The notes beneath the pieces were generated by a model, which was not told where the DNA came from, did not search any database, and worked only from the letters and a program-made list of their open reading frames with translations. The translations under genes were made by a program, and so were the position numbers. From Coprococcus ammoniilyticus (GTDB lineage: Bacteria; Bacillota; Clostridia; Lachnospirales; Lachnospiraceae), in contig NZ_JAOQJS010000003.1 of assembly GCF_025567345.1 (NCBI RefSeq), positions 62,001 through 126,000 on the forward strand: a stretch of DNA of 64,000 bases. The letters run 5' to 3'. Of the stretch, positions 8,880-18,036 are shown piece after piece (position 1 is the stretch's first letter; each line of letters opens with the position of its first letter).

Positions 8880-9386
8880 TTAACGTTTTTCAGTTAAAAA
8901 CATTATCATACTTCTTCCTTCAAACTTGGCAGGCTTATCGATGACTGCGATGTCTGAAAGCTTCTCAGCAAATTCATCAAGAATGCCCTTTGTCTGTTCT
9001 ACATGGGCAAGCTCTCTACCTCTGAATCGAAGTGTAACCTTTACTTTATCGCCATGTGTCAGGAACTTTCTTGCCTGATTTACTTTTGTATTCAAGTCGT
9101 TAGTATCAATGTTTGGAGATAAACGAACTTCCTTGATCTCCATTGTCTTCTGTTTCTTTCTGGCTTCTTTCTCCTTACGAGCAAGCTCATAACGGTACTT
9201 ACCATAATCAATAATCTTGCATACAGGTGGTTTTGCCTGTGGAGCGATCTTAACCAGATCAAGCTCTGCTTCCTTTGCAAGCTTCAGTGCATCTCTGGAG
9301 GACATAATTCCGATCACCTGACCATCCTCGCCGATCACGCGCACTTCTCTGTCTCTAATCTGTTCGTTAATCATTAATTCGCTAAT
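8880..9386 (-). CDS. infC: Translation initiation factor IF-3, probable AUU start
   Basis: IF-3 binds the 30S subunit, keeps it apart from 50S and checks start codons. The N-domain (INEQIRDREVRVIGEDG) and C-domain (KEVRLSPNIDTNDLNTK..ARKFL..GDKVKVTLRFRGRE) are both present. The first ATG (9374) is 21 nt from the only GGAGG, which is too far. An in-frame ATT at 9384-9386 is 9 nt from it and adds four residues. infC genes of E. coli and Bacillus use AUU, which lets IF-3 repress its own translation, so I place the start there (168 aa). The alternative is ATG at 9374 (164 aa). Confidence 0.93.
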   Translation of the reverse strand: MSELMINEQIRDREVRVIGEDGQVIGIMSSRDALKLAKEAELDLVKIAPQAKPPVCKIIDYGKYRYELARKEKEARKKQKTMEIKEVRLSPNIDTNDLNTKVNQARKFLTHGDKVKVTLRFRGRELAHVEQTKGILDEFAEKLSDIAVIDKPAKFEGRSMIMFLTEKR

Positions 9387-9407
9387 GACTTTTTACCTCC
9401 ATTGCAT

Positions 9408-9570
9408 AAAAAATAGTGGACAGCGCAAACCATCCACTATTATATATAAGTACATATTATAATCTACTTAGATATGAACCCAAGTCACTGTTCTTCGTGC
9501 TAAGGTGAGAGTGGATACTCTGCTTTCTTGTCTGTCTCTGCTAAACAGCTTCTATAGGTTAGCACACACG
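9408..9570 (-). promoter_or_regulatory. infC operon leader with attenuator (ribosomal-protein L20-type leader)
   Basis: The leader, about 160 nt on the minus strand, ends in a terminator: AATAGTGGA pairs with TCCACTATT across 12 nt and is followed by six T (9408-9442). An upstream segment ATCCACT (9510-9516) is complementary to the terminator's 5' half (AGTGGAT), so it can form an anti-terminator. This fits L20-controlled attenuation known for infC-rpmI-rplT in Firmicutes; assignment to a specific leader family needs a covariance search. Confidence 0.7.
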
Positions 9571-9584
9571 TGTGCAAATGTCAA
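9556..9584 (-). promoter_or_regulatory. Promoter of infC-rpmI-rplT
   Basis: On the minus strand, a perfect TTGACA (9579-9584), 17 bp, then TAACCT (9556-9561). It lies immediately upstream of the attenuator leader. Confidence 0.75.
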
Positions 9585-9634
9585 GAATTTTTTTACTGCA
9601 TCCAACAACTTTTTTCGTTATATTTAGCAACTTT

Positions 9635-11764
9635 TTAATGCTCGCTCTCTTCCGCTTCGATCGGGATAAATACCCGGTCATGAGAGATTGCAGCATCTGC
9701 ATCCTCCGGTTTTGCAGAACGCTTACGGGCTTCTTCTGCGAAATACATCTGGGAATCCAGTTTTACCTTGCCGCGAAGATCCTGCTTCTCGTAACTGCCA
9801 TCCGGCTGCATGATGTGAGCCTTTAAAGTATCGGCAAGCTGGATCTTTAAGATGTCCTTGATCCGTTTCTTCAGATCAGGATCTTCTACCGGAAAGGTAA
9901 TCTCGACACGCTTGTCAAGGTTTCTCGGCATCCAGTCCGCACTACCCATATAGATATCTTCAAATCCATCATTATAGAAATAGAAGATTCTGGAATGTTC
10001 CAGGAAATTACCAACGATTGAACGAACCGATATGTTCTCGCTGAGTCCCGGCACACCTGCTTTGATACAGCAGATACCGCGGACGATCAGATCGATCTTA
10101 ACACCGGCAGCCGATGCATCATATAAGGCTTCCATCACCTTCGGATCACAAAGAGAATTCATCTTGGCAATGATCCGTGCCTTCTTACCCTGTCTGGCAT
10201 TTTCCGCTTCACGGTTAATAAGCATCAGAAATTTATCCTTTAACCAGATAGGTGCAACTGCCAGTTTGTTCCATTTTCCTGGCTCTGAATATCCGGACAG
10301 CATATTAAATACTGCCGTTGCATCTTCGCCGATCGGGTCTGAACAGGTCAGGAGTCCCATATCTGTATATAACTTTGCTGTCTGATCGTTATAGTTACCG
10401 GTACCAAGATGTACATAACGCTTGATACCATCTTCTTCTCTTCTGACAACCAGCGCGATCTTGGAATGAGTCTTAAGTCCGACCAGGCCATAGATAACAT
10501 GGCAACCGGCTTTCTCAAGCTTTTTCGCCCATGCAATATTGTTTTCCTCATCGAATCTTGCCTTTAACTCAACCAGAACAGTTACCTGCTTGCCATTCTC
10601 CGCAGCCTGCTCTAACGCTGCTATGATCGGTGAATTGCCACTGACACGATATAAGGTCTGCTTGATCGCAAGTACATTTGGATCGACTGCCGCCTGACGG
10701 ATAAATTCAATAACCGGCGTGAACTCATAATATGGATGGAACAACAGACGGTCATGCTTCTTGATCTTATCAAATATATTGCTGTAGTCACCATTTGAAA
10801 ATGCCGGCTGTGGAACATATTTCTCATATTTCAGATGATCAAAGCCCGGCAGGCCATTTACTTTCATAAGGAAGGTAAGGTCAAGCGGTCCGTTTATCTT
10901 ATATACAACACGATCAACCACATCCAGATGCTTCTTTAATTCTTTTAACAGCTTCTTATCCATCGTATCTTCTACTTCCAGACGGATAACCTCACCCCAC
11001 TGGCGCTGCTTTAACTGCTTCTCGATCTCCTTTAACAGATCGGCTGTCTCTTCCTCATCAATTGAGAAATCCGCATTACGCATAATACGATATGGATGTG
11101 CACATACGATATCATAGCTTAAGAACAGCTTATCCAGATTCTTCTCGATTACTTCTTCAAGCAGGATGATTTCTGTCATGCCCTGTCGCTCGGATGGTAG
11201 AATGATCACTCTTGGAAGTACAGATGGAACCTGAACGGTCGCGATATCTGTAACATCTTTCTTCTTATCATAGATCAGCGCACCGATATTTAAAGATTTA
11301 TTTCTTACAAGAGGAAACGGCCTGGACGAATCCACTGCCATCGGTGTTAATACCGGATAGATATCCCGTTCGAATAATTTATCTACATATCTGGACTGTT
11401 CCGGTGTCAGATCTTCATAATGTCTGACAATCTTCAGTCCATTTGCCTCTAATAACGGAACCAGTGAACGATTATAGGTCTGATACTGATTCTTCATGAA
11501 TTCCTTCGTTGCAGGGATCAGCTCATCAAGCTGTTCTTCCGGTGTCATTCCTGCGATATCCTTCTTCGTATATCCCGCATTCTTCATATCCTTTAAGGAT
11601 GCGATACGCACCATAAAAAACTCATCCAGATTGGATGCTGTGATGCTTAGGAACTTGATCCGTTCAAATATCGGAATATTCTTATCCTTCGCTTCACTCA
11701 GGCATCTTTTATCAAATTCCAGCCAGGACAGTTCCCGGTTGTAAAATAAATTCTTATCACTCAT
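9635..11764 (-). CDS. ppk1: Polyphosphate kinase 1
   Basis: The enzyme reversibly makes inorganic polyphosphate from ATP. At 709 aa it has the full family length, with the N-terminal domain (YNRELSWLEFDKRCLSEA) and two phospholipase D-like catalytic domains. The catalytic histidine lies in GLKTHSKIALV and the second conserved His in LEHSRIFYFY. The end is a charged tail with no known motif. It directly abuts the exopolyphosphatase-like gene (no intergenic base), so synthesis and breakdown of polyphosphate are encoded together. No clear terminator is visible behind it. Confidence 0.96.
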   Translation of the reverse strand: MSDKNLFYNRELSWLEFDKRCLSEAKDKNIPIFERIKFLSITASNLDEFFMVRIASLKDMKNAGYTKKDIAGMTPEEQLDELIPATKEFMKNQYQTYNRSLVPLLEANGLKIVRHYEDLTPEQSRYVDKLFERDIYPVLTPMAVDSSRPFPLVRNKSLNIGALIYDKKKDVTDIATVQVPSVLPRVIILPSERQGMTEIILLEEVIEKNLDKLFLSYDIVCAHPYRIMRNADFSIDEEETADLLKEIEKQLKQRQWGEVIRLEVEDTMDKKLLKELKKHLDVVDRVVYKINGPLDLTFLMKVNGLPGFDHLKYEKYVPQPAFSNGDYSNIFDKIKKHDRLLFHPYYEFTPVIEFIRQAAVDPNVLAIKQTLYRVSGNSPIIAALEQAAENGKQVTVLVELKARFDEENNIAWAKKLEKAGCHVIYGLVGLKTHSKIALVVRREEDGIKRYVHLGTGNYNDQTAKLYTDMGLLTCSDPIGEDATAVFNMLSGYSEPGKWNKLAVAPIWLKDKFLMLINREAENARQGKKARIIAKMNSLCDPKVMEALYDASAAGVKIDLIVRGICCIKAGVPGLSENISVRSIVGNFLEHSRIFYFYNDGFEDIYMGSADWMPRNLDKRVEITFPVEDPDLKKRIKDILKIQLADTLKAHIMQPDGSYEKQDLRGKVKLDSQMYFAEEARKRSAKPEDADAAISHDRVFIPIEAEESEH

Positions 11765-13300
11765 TTATATACCCCTCCTTTGTTTCAATACTACTTTTAC
11801 ACCATAGACCTTTTCAAATAAGATATTATTCGTTTTAAACATGCCTGCTTCAAGTGTAATATCCTCCAGCGTATCTGTATAGATCACCAGTGTATTGTCA
11901 TGTAATGAAATCCTAAGATTTGTAATCTTCTGTTTATAGCTCTTATCAAGCACATCAGCCAGTCGAAGGATAGCGGTAAGCTTGGCCACTTTCATATAAT
12001 CTGCCGATCCGATCCGCCCGGATGCCCTTAATTCCGACGGAAGGTAAAATCCATTATAATAAACCGCATTTGCGATCTCCTCTCTCTCTTTATGAGAAAG
12101 TCCAAGAATCTCTGTCGCCATCACGATATGATAAGAGATCAGGGATACATCCTTCATATTTACAAATTTACCACAATTATGCAGGATCGCCGCGATCTGT
12201 AACTGCAACCGTTCCCGTTTACCAAGTCCGTGTAATTTCCGTATGCTGTCAAATATTGCAAGTGCATTATCCGATACATTCTGGACATGCGCACGATTTA
12301 CTTTATATTTCTTTGCAATTGTATTCACAGATGCAAGAATATCCTGATCAAAATTCTTGTCCATCAGGAAGGTTCCCTGCTTATCCATATAGTCGGCAAT
12401 AATGCCATCACAGAAGATCACATTCGGAGTCAGGATCTCCTCTGCCCTGGAATTATCCAGAAATGACTGATAAATAATCGCCATCGGAAGCATCAGGGTG
12501 GCACGCTCATATGGAATACCATATCGTTCCGCCAGATCTTCCGGTTTTATGTCAACTACCCGTTTATAGAGAATGCGGAATTGTTCTCTCGATATACTGT
12601 TTGCAATCGAAAGCTCCGGACCAACTTTTTTCAGGTTGTTGATACCATCACCGATTGCAATAATACTCTTAATATCTTTATCATTTAAAAACAGATTTCT
12701 GAATTCTATGATCGCATTTGATGCGTACTCTTCCATCAGTGTTTCAAGATCTACCGTATCGGAACCGAACCGGGTCAGATAATCACGGATTCGGACTGCA
12801 CCGATTGGAAGATTCTGTGTCTGCACCAGATTTCTTCTGTCAAAGATTGAGATCTGTAAGCTTCCGGCTCCGATATCAAGCAATGCATTATTCTTATGGG
12901 TTGCCACATCCACATCCATCCCGGTTGCCACAAATGCTTTATAATTCATAAAACGTTGTTCTGAATTACTGAGTATCTGCACATCAAAATCCGTACACAT
13001 CTTAATTCTCTCAATGATCATAGAAGCATTCTCTGCTTCTCTGACCGCACTGGATGCATATGCCCTGTAATCAGATACATCATATTCCTTCATCTTTCTC
13101 CGGAATTTAATCAACGTGTCACACAGCTTATTCAAATTATTTTCTTCAATATATCCTTTATTATAAGTATCACTTCCAAGCTCAATGATCGTTTTTACGG
13201 TATCAAGCTCCCTGGCACCCTTTCTTGGTGTGATCTCGCAGATCTTCATTGATATCTCATTAGAACCTACATTGATCGCGGCAAATGTCTTTCCTGCCAT
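11765..13300 (-). CDS. Ppx/GppA-family exopolyphosphatase with C-terminal HD domain
   Basis: The enzyme removes phosphate from polyphosphate or from pppGpp. The N-terminal actin-like ASKHA fold is seen in FAAINVGSNEISMKICEI and in LLDIGAGSLQISIF. A C-terminal HD-like domain (LQIAAILHNCGKFVNM..SHKEREEIANAVYYN) is the usual Ppx extension. I prefer the ATG at 13300, with GAGG about 11 nt upstream; an in-frame GTG at 13312 would add four residues. It lies directly ahead of ppk1. Whether it prefers polyphosphate or pppGpp cannot be told from sequence, but the context favours polyphosphate. Confidence 0.88.
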   Translation of the reverse strand: MAGKTFAAINVGSNEISMKICEITPRKGARELDTVKTIIELGSDTYNKGYIEENNLNKLCDTLIKFRRKMKEYDVSDYRAYASSAVREAENASMIIERIKMCTDFDVQILSNSEQRFMNYKAFVATGMDVDVATHKNNALLDIGAGSLQISIFDRRNLVQTQNLPIGAVRIRDYLTRFGSDTVDLETLMEEYASNAIIEFRNLFLNDKDIKSIIAIGDGINNLKKVGPELSIANSISREQFRILYKRVVDIKPEDLAERYGIPYERATLMLPMAIIYQSFLDNSRAEEILTPNVIFCDGIIADYMDKQGTFLMDKNFDQDILASVNTIAKKYKVNRAHVQNVSDNALAIFDSIRKLHGLGKRERLQLQIAAILHNCGKFVNMKDVSLISYHIVMATEILGLSHKEREEIANAVYYNGFYLPSELRASGRIGSADYMKVAKLTAILRLADVLDKSYKQKITNLRISLHDNTLVIYTDTLEDITLEAGMFKTNNILFEKVYGVKVVLKQRRGI

Positions 13301-13332
13301 ACTTTCATACACCTCACTTCTTTTTTACACCC

Positions 13333-14322
13333 CTAATATGTACCGATCAGACGAAAATCCATCGCATCTTCACAGATTCCCTGTAATGCATGTCTTGTTC
13401 TTGAATCTAACAGACTGCCCTCCATTGTAACAAAAAAGGCATATTCCCATTTTCTACCGGTAAGCGGTCTCGATTCGATGCTTGTCATATTAATTCCGTT
13501 CAGATTTATATGGCTCAATATATTGTAAAGTGTACCACTTTCATCCGGTAAGGAAAAGCGGATACTTATATTTTCAGCCTTTTCCACAAAGATTTTCTGT
13601 TTTGACAGGATTATAAAACGTGTCGTATTGTTGTCATTGTTCACAATGTCTTTTGCAAGGATCTGAAGTCCATAAAGCTCTGCTGCAAGCTCGCTTGCAA
13701 TCGCTGCCTGTGTCTTATCTCCTTCTTCAATGACCTTGACCGCCGCTACTGCCGTATTTGCAACACTGCACTGCTTCCACGGCTTCCGGCTCAGATAATT
13801 CGTGCACTGAAGCAAACCCTGTGTGTGTGAATATACGGTTTTGATCCGTGAAAGGTCACTGCCCGGCACACCCATTAATGCATGTGCTACATGAACCTCT
13901 TCTTCGCCGACGATGGTCACATCATTATTTCCCACCATGTCATAGATTCCATTTACAAATCCGGCTGAAGAATTCTCGATTGGAAGTACACCATAGTCTG
14001 CCTTGCCGTTCTTCACCATCTCGATCACATCTCCGAAATCCGGTACATTGATATTCTGGATCTTCTTTCCAAAGAACCTGAACATTGCCTGTTGGCTGTA
14101 TGCTCCCGGAACCCCCTGATAACAGACAACAGTATCCTTATCTACTTCTAATTTCTTCACACAGGTAAAATCCTTCATTCCATCACAAACAACCTGAGAG
14201 CTGTCATTCGTCAGCTTCTTATTCTCATCTGCCATACCTGCCAGAATCTTATCTCTTGTCTTTACAAGAGAAGCAATCTGTGCTTCTACTGTCCGTAAAT
14301 CTTCCATATTATATTTATCCAT
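13333..14322 (-). CDS. pheA: Prephenate dehydratase with ACT domain and vestigial N-terminal helix
   Basis: Converts prephenate to phenylpyruvate in phenylalanine synthesis. The catalytic domain starts at VVCYQGVPGAYSQQA (about residue 66) and includes ADYGVLPIENSSAG and the active-site NTTRFIILS. The C-terminal ACT domain (GTLYNILSHINLNGINMTSIESRP) has the ESRP motif that binds phenylalanine for feedback inhibition. The 65-residue N-terminus begins with one helix (MEDLRTVEAQIASLVKTRDKI) that resembles helix 1 of AroQ chorismate mutase, but the rest of that about 90-residue domain is missing. Mutase activity is therefore unlikely. Start supported by GGAG 11 nt upstream. Confidence 0.92.
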   Translation of the reverse strand: MDKYNMEDLRTVEAQIASLVKTRDKILAGMADENKKLTNDSSQVVCDGMKDFTCVKKLEVDKDTVVCYQGVPGAYSQQAMFRFFGKKIQNINVPDFGDVIEMVKNGKADYGVLPIENSSAGFVNGIYDMVGNNDVTIVGEEEVHVAHALMGVPGSDLSRIKTVYSHTQGLLQCTNYLSRKPWKQCSVANTAVAAVKVIEEGDKTQAAIASELAAELYGLQILAKDIVNNDNNTTRFIILSKQKIFVEKAENISIRFSLPDESGTLYNILSHINLNGINMTSIESRPLTGRKWEYAFFVTMEGSLLDSRTRHALQGICEDAMDFRLIGTY

Positions 14323-14434
14323 TGTTTTATCTGCTCCAAATACAAGACATTCCGCCTGCAGTCTTTCTATAATATTAATGTTGTCTTTAAAACTTTGCCA
14401 ATACGATCAAATGCGCATGCTCATTTTCCCCGGT

Positions 14435-15259
14435 TTATTCTTCGTTCCGTTCCAGCTCGTCAAGAAGCTCCCGGATCGTCCTGCCATTGACCGGATGTCT
14501 CTTATAGCCTGCTATATTGGATAACGGCTCTAATACAAATTCCCGCTTGCACATCTCTATATGTGGGATATGGAGATTCTCCTCATCACAGATCAGATCA
14601 TCATATAAAAGGATATCGATATCCAGAGTTCTTGGTCCCCAGTGGATAAGGCGTTCCCTGCCGGCGTCCTTCTCAATCGCATTGATCAGATGTAACAGTT
14701 CATCCGGCGAATGAAGTGTCTCTACCTCGATACAGCCATTTAAAAAATCATCCTGTTCCACGCCACCATACGGCTCTGTCTCGATGAAATCTGAAACCTT
14801 AGTCACCTTAGTATATTCATCTTTATTTAATTCATCAATCGCAAAATCAAGATAGGATTCCCGGTCGCCCATATTCGAACCAAGTCCCAGATAAGCAATG
14901 TGTCTCTTTCTTCGTATCTTTACTGACACTGTCTGAAGCGGCATTAATACCGGTGCCCATGGTTTCTCAACCTCTACTTCAACCTCTGACATCGTCGGAT
15001 ATGACAGAAGGATATTCGCCGCTACCTCTTCCGCAACTGCTTCGATCAGCTTATAAGTATGCTCTTTCATCGTCTTTTCAACCAGATTACAGATGGCTCC
15101 ATAATCAATAGACAGCTTCAGATCATCCCGGATCCCTGCCGCCCTTGTCGATGTATACATATCAATATTAATTACAAATTTCTGTCCAAGCACATTTTCT
15201 TCTTTAAAAACTCCGTGATTGGCAAATATTTCCAGTCCTTTTATGCTGATTCTATCCAT
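14435..15259 (-). CDS. folBK: Bifunctional dihydroneopterin aldolase / HPPK (FolB-FolK fusion)
   Basis: Two consecutive folate steps: FolB cleaves dihydroneopterin to 6-hydroxymethyl-dihydropterin, and FolK pyrophosphorylates it. FolB covers about residues 1-118 (RISIKGLEIFANHGVFKEE, QKFVINIDMY). FolK follows (IAYLGLGSNMGDRESYL, then DFLNGCIEVET and GPRTLDIDILLYDD, the ATP/pterin-binding signature). The ATG at 15259 has AGGAGGT 5-6 nt upstream; upstream in-frame codons exist but lack such a site. It is the last folate gene, downstream of folP, with a hairpin between them. Confidence 0.95.
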   Translation of the reverse strand: MDRISIKGLEIFANHGVFKEENVLGQKFVINIDMYTSTRAAGIRDDLKLSIDYGAICNLVEKTMKEHTYKLIEAVAEEVAANILLSYPTMSEVEVEVEKPWAPVLMPLQTVSVKIRRKRHIAYLGLGSNMGDRESYLDFAIDELNKDEYTKVTKVSDFIETEPYGGVEQDDFLNGCIEVETLHSPDELLHLINAIEKDAGRERLIHWGPRTLDIDILLYDDLICDEENLHIPHIEMCKREFVLEPLSNIAGYKRHPVNGRTIRELLDELERNEE

Positions 15260-15314
15260 ACGACACCTCCTGTCTGTTCTCCCTTTTACCAGATCAAACC
15301 TCATCTTTTTTATT

Positions 15315-15351
15315 TATGATTCAATGAAATTTTCTTCTGTTCATTGAATCA
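15315..15351 (-). other. 13-bp perfect inverted repeat between folP and folBK
   Basis: ATGATTCAATGAA and its exact complement flank an 11-nt loop. There is no T-run on either side, so it is not a classic terminator. It lies in the mRNA between two operon genes and could set mRNA processing or stability (inference). Confidence 0.5.
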
Positions 15352-15385
15352 TTAAGTACTGCTTCATTTTCTCTTATTGACTGTA

Positions 15386-16192
15386 TTAACTATGCATGAT
15401 CGCCCATGCCATCTGAAGTGCACGCGCATTTCCTTTTACATTATGCACACGGAAGAACTGACAGCCCTTCATAAGCCCCATGACCGATGTCGCGATCGTA
15501 CCTTCTTCCCTCTCTGTAACAGGAAGATCGAGAGTCAGACCAATCATAGATTTTCTGGAAGTACCCAGCAGTATCGGAAAATCCCATTTGTGCAAAAGCT
15601 CCAGATGATTCATTAAAGCGAGATTCTGTTCTAAGTTCTTTGCAAATCCGATTCCCGGATCTACCATGATCTTCTCCTTCTTCACACCTGCATTAAGTGC
15701 CATCTGAACGGATTCGTCCAGATCTTTAACAACGTCGTTTAAATAATCGGTATAATCCATTACCCTTCTGTTATGCATCAGGCAACATGCCACATCATGT
15801 GCAGCAACGATATCTGCCATCCTTCCATCCCATTTGAAGCCCCAGATATCATTGATCAGATCTGCACCTGCCCGGATTCCGGCTTCCGCCACGCCAGCCT
15901 TATAGGTATCCAGTGAAATTACGGTATCAAATCGTTCCCTGATTGCCTCGATCACAGGAACAACACGACCAATCTCCTCCTCATCTGAAATTAATGTATA
16001 ACCGGGTCTGGTCGATTCTCCGCCTACATCTATAATATCTGCACCATCATTTATCATCTGCTCTGTAGCATACAATGCATCATCGAACTTGTTATGTGTT
16101 CCTCCATCGGAAAATGAATCCGGTGTCACATTCAAGATTCCCATTACATACGGTTTTTCATTCAGTTTAAATTCTTTGTTCCCTATAATCAT
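15386..16192 (-). CDS. folP: Dihydropteroate synthase
   Basis: Condenses 6-hydroxymethyl-dihydropterin pyrophosphate with p-aminobenzoate; the target of sulfonamides. The protein has the family landmarks PYVMGILNVTPDSFSDGG near the N-terminus, DIIDVGGESTRPG, and MVDPGIGFAKNLEQN. I start it at the ATG at 16192, which overlaps the TGA of the HD-domain gene (TGATG) and has AGGAG 10 nt upstream; the protein is then 268 aa, the usual length. The overlap indicates translational coupling inside the folate operon. Confidence 0.95.
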   Translation of the reverse strand: MIIGNKEFKLNEKPYVMGILNVTPDSFSDGGTHNKFDDALYATEQMINDGADIIDVGGESTRPGYTLISDEEEIGRVVPVIEAIRERFDTVISLDTYKAGVAEAGIRAGADLINDIWGFKWDGRMADIVAAHDVACCLMHNRRVMDYTDYLNDVVKDLDESVQMALNAGVKKEKIMVDPGIGFAKNLEQNLALMNHLELLHKWDFPILLGTSRKSMIGLTLDLPVTEREEGTIATSVMGLMKGCQFFRVHNVKGNARALQMAWAIMHS

Positions 16193-16677
16193 CAGTAAAC
16201 CACTCCTTTGTTCTTTTCGTCTTCCTTCCAGTAACACTCGTTATAGACCTCACAGTCAAAACAGCGTCTGGAAAGCTTGTCTGCCCTGTATATTACATAG
16301 GAAAGCCCCTCTGCTTCCTTCCCTGTCGTATTATGTTTGCTGATTGCTTCTAAGATCAGCTCTGTTTCCTTACCGGAAAATCCGGTTGCCAGCAAAATAC
16401 TCCGGCTGTTACGAACACTTGCCAGATGATGTTCTTCGCTGGTCTGATAGCTGACCGCCCGTCCGATATCATGTAATAATGCTGCCGCATAGATAAGCTC
16501 CGGTTCCAATCCTAACTTCTCCTCCAGATTCATCAGCATTCCGATCCTTGCTACATCCAGACAATGATCGATCCCATGACAGCAGAATCTTCGTTCTTTC
16601 TCGGATGTTCGGATCTGCTCCATCCAGTCTTTATATTCTTCATTTGCTAATATTGCGTTGACTCTGTCCATCGTCAT
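16192..16677 (-). CDS. HD-domain phosphohydrolase of the folate operon
   Basis: A metal-dependent HD-fold hydrolase of 161 aa. The metal ligands are visible in CCHGIDHCLDVAR (first His) and AALLHDIGRAVSY (the HD pair); EEHHLASV and the later SKHNT supply further family residues. Such small HD proteins often stand in folate operons of Clostridia, where a phosphatase acting on dihydroneopterin phosphates would fit, but the substrate is not known. It lies between folC (33 bp) and folP (4-bp overlap). The C-terminus has a Cys-containing motif (RRCFDCEVYNECYW) that could bind metal. Confidence 0.85.
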   Translation of the reverse strand: MTMDRVNAILANEEYKDWMEQIRTSEKERRFCCHGIDHCLDVARIGMLMNLEEKLGLEPELIYAAALLHDIGRAVSYQTSEEHHLASVRNSRSILLATGFSGKETELILEAISKHNTTGKEAEGLSYVIYRADKLSRRCFDCEVYNECYWKEDEKNKGVVY

Positions 16678-16710
16678 TTCTTCTCTGTAGTCCTCTCCTG
16701 GTTTATCGTA

Positions 16711-17985
16711 CTACTTTATCCGCGGTATCAGCGGTCCTATAAAAGATAATGAACCAAATACCACGATCACCGGCTCCGTCAATTCTTGTGCCAATGTTTC
16801 CGCCTGTCTTTGCGCAGCAAACACATTCTCTGCCGTATCCACCGGCTTTCCGTATGAACGATAGCAGTCTGCCAGAATCTCCTTATCAAGCGCCCGTGGA
16901 TTATCCGGTGTTACCGTTATGATAAAGCTTGCAAACGGTGCCATGATATCCACCATTTTCTCATACTCTTTATCTGCAAGAACACCACAGATATAGATCA
17001 ACGGCCGCCCTGTAAAATATGCCTGGATATTCTCTCTGAGGCTTCTCCATCCGCCTTCATTATGCGCTCCATCGATATAAGTCAAAGGCACATCCTTAAT
17101 CTTCTGGAATCTGCCCTCCCACACCGTCTCTTTTAATCCGTTCTTTATATTCACATTTTTTAAATCATACTGTTTTTTTAAACAATTACAGACCTCAATT
17201 GCGGTTATACTGTTATAGATCTGATAGATTCCGGGAATCCCCAGCTCATACTCCTGTCCTTTATAACAAAACCTGCTTCCATGCAGATTTTCTGCTATGA
17301 CCTGCAGTTGGTCGGTATCTGCCATGATCGGTTCTATCTGCATTTTATCACATTTTTTTAGCCATATCTGTCTCATCTCATCCTGCATCGGATATGCCAC
17401 ACACGGAACCTGTTCCCGAAGGATCCCCATCTTCTGTTCCAGAATCTCCTGCAATGTATCACCAAGAAACTGCATATGATCTCTGCTGATGCTTGCAAGC
17501 ACGGTACAAAGCGGCTGTTTCACCACATTTGTCGCATCGTTCTTTCCACCCATTCCGGTTTCCAGTAACACGATATCGACCTTTTTCTGCACAAAATACA
17601 GAAATGCTACCGCAGTCTCAAGCTCAAATGCGGTCGGGATCGGAAGCCCGGCTTCCTCCATATCCTCGCAAACCGGGATCACGGTCTCCATGATCCGTGC
17701 AAATTCCGATTCTTTCATATAATGTCCATTTATCTGAAATCGTTCCAGATATGTAAAGATCGTTGGGGATATATAACGTCCGACAACATACCCTGCATCC
17801 TCCAGAATATGCCCGACAAATGCAAATATAGAACCTTTTCCGTTTGTTCCGGCTATATGAACGACAGGAACCCGATCCTGTGGATTTCCCAGTCTTAAAA
17901 GTAGTTCTTTCACTGTCTCCGTTCCGTAGACACTGCCTCTTTTTCCCGCTTCTTTCATATATAGATATGCTTCTTCGTATGTCAT
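16711..17985 (-). CDS. folC: Folylpolyglutamate synthase / dihydrofolate synthase
   Basis: Adds glutamate to dihydropteroate and to folates, keeping them in the cell. The Mur-ligase fold is clear: the P-loop VVHIAGTNGKGSIFAFVGHIL (about residues 40-60), the VLLETGMGGKNDATN motif, SRDHMQFLGDTLQEI, and YIDGAHNEGGWRSL in the C-terminal domain. At 424 aa it has normal length. It is the first folate gene here, 51 bp behind the polysaccharide deacetylase, with which it may be co-transcribed. Confidence 0.95.
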   Translation of the reverse strand: MTYEEAYLYMKEAGKRGSVYGTETVKELLLRLGNPQDRVPVVHIAGTNGKGSIFAFVGHILEDAGYVVGRYISPTIFTYLERFQINGHYMKESEFARIMETVIPVCEDMEEAGLPIPTAFELETAVAFLYFVQKKVDIVLLETGMGGKNDATNVVKQPLCTVLASISRDHMQFLGDTLQEILEQKMGILREQVPCVAYPMQDEMRQIWLKKCDKMQIEPIMADTDQLQVIAENLHGSRFCYKGQEYELGIPGIYQIYNSITAIEVCNCLKKQYDLKNVNIKNGLKETVWEGRFQKIKDVPLTYIDGAHNEGGWRSLRENIQAYFTGRPLIYICGVLADKEYEKMVDIMAPFASFIITVTPDNPRALDKEILADCYRSYGKPVDTAENVFAAQRQAETLAQELTEPVIVVFGSLSFIGPLIPRIK

Positions 17986-18036
17986 TCTTTAGCCTCTTTA
18001 CTTGATTATGTATAGATAAAATATAATGAACTATTT

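Noticed and set aside
9497..9565. Long-range helix GTGCTAA/TTAGCAC closing the infC leader
   Set aside because: One arm overlaps the -10 box, so it would not be part of the transcript.
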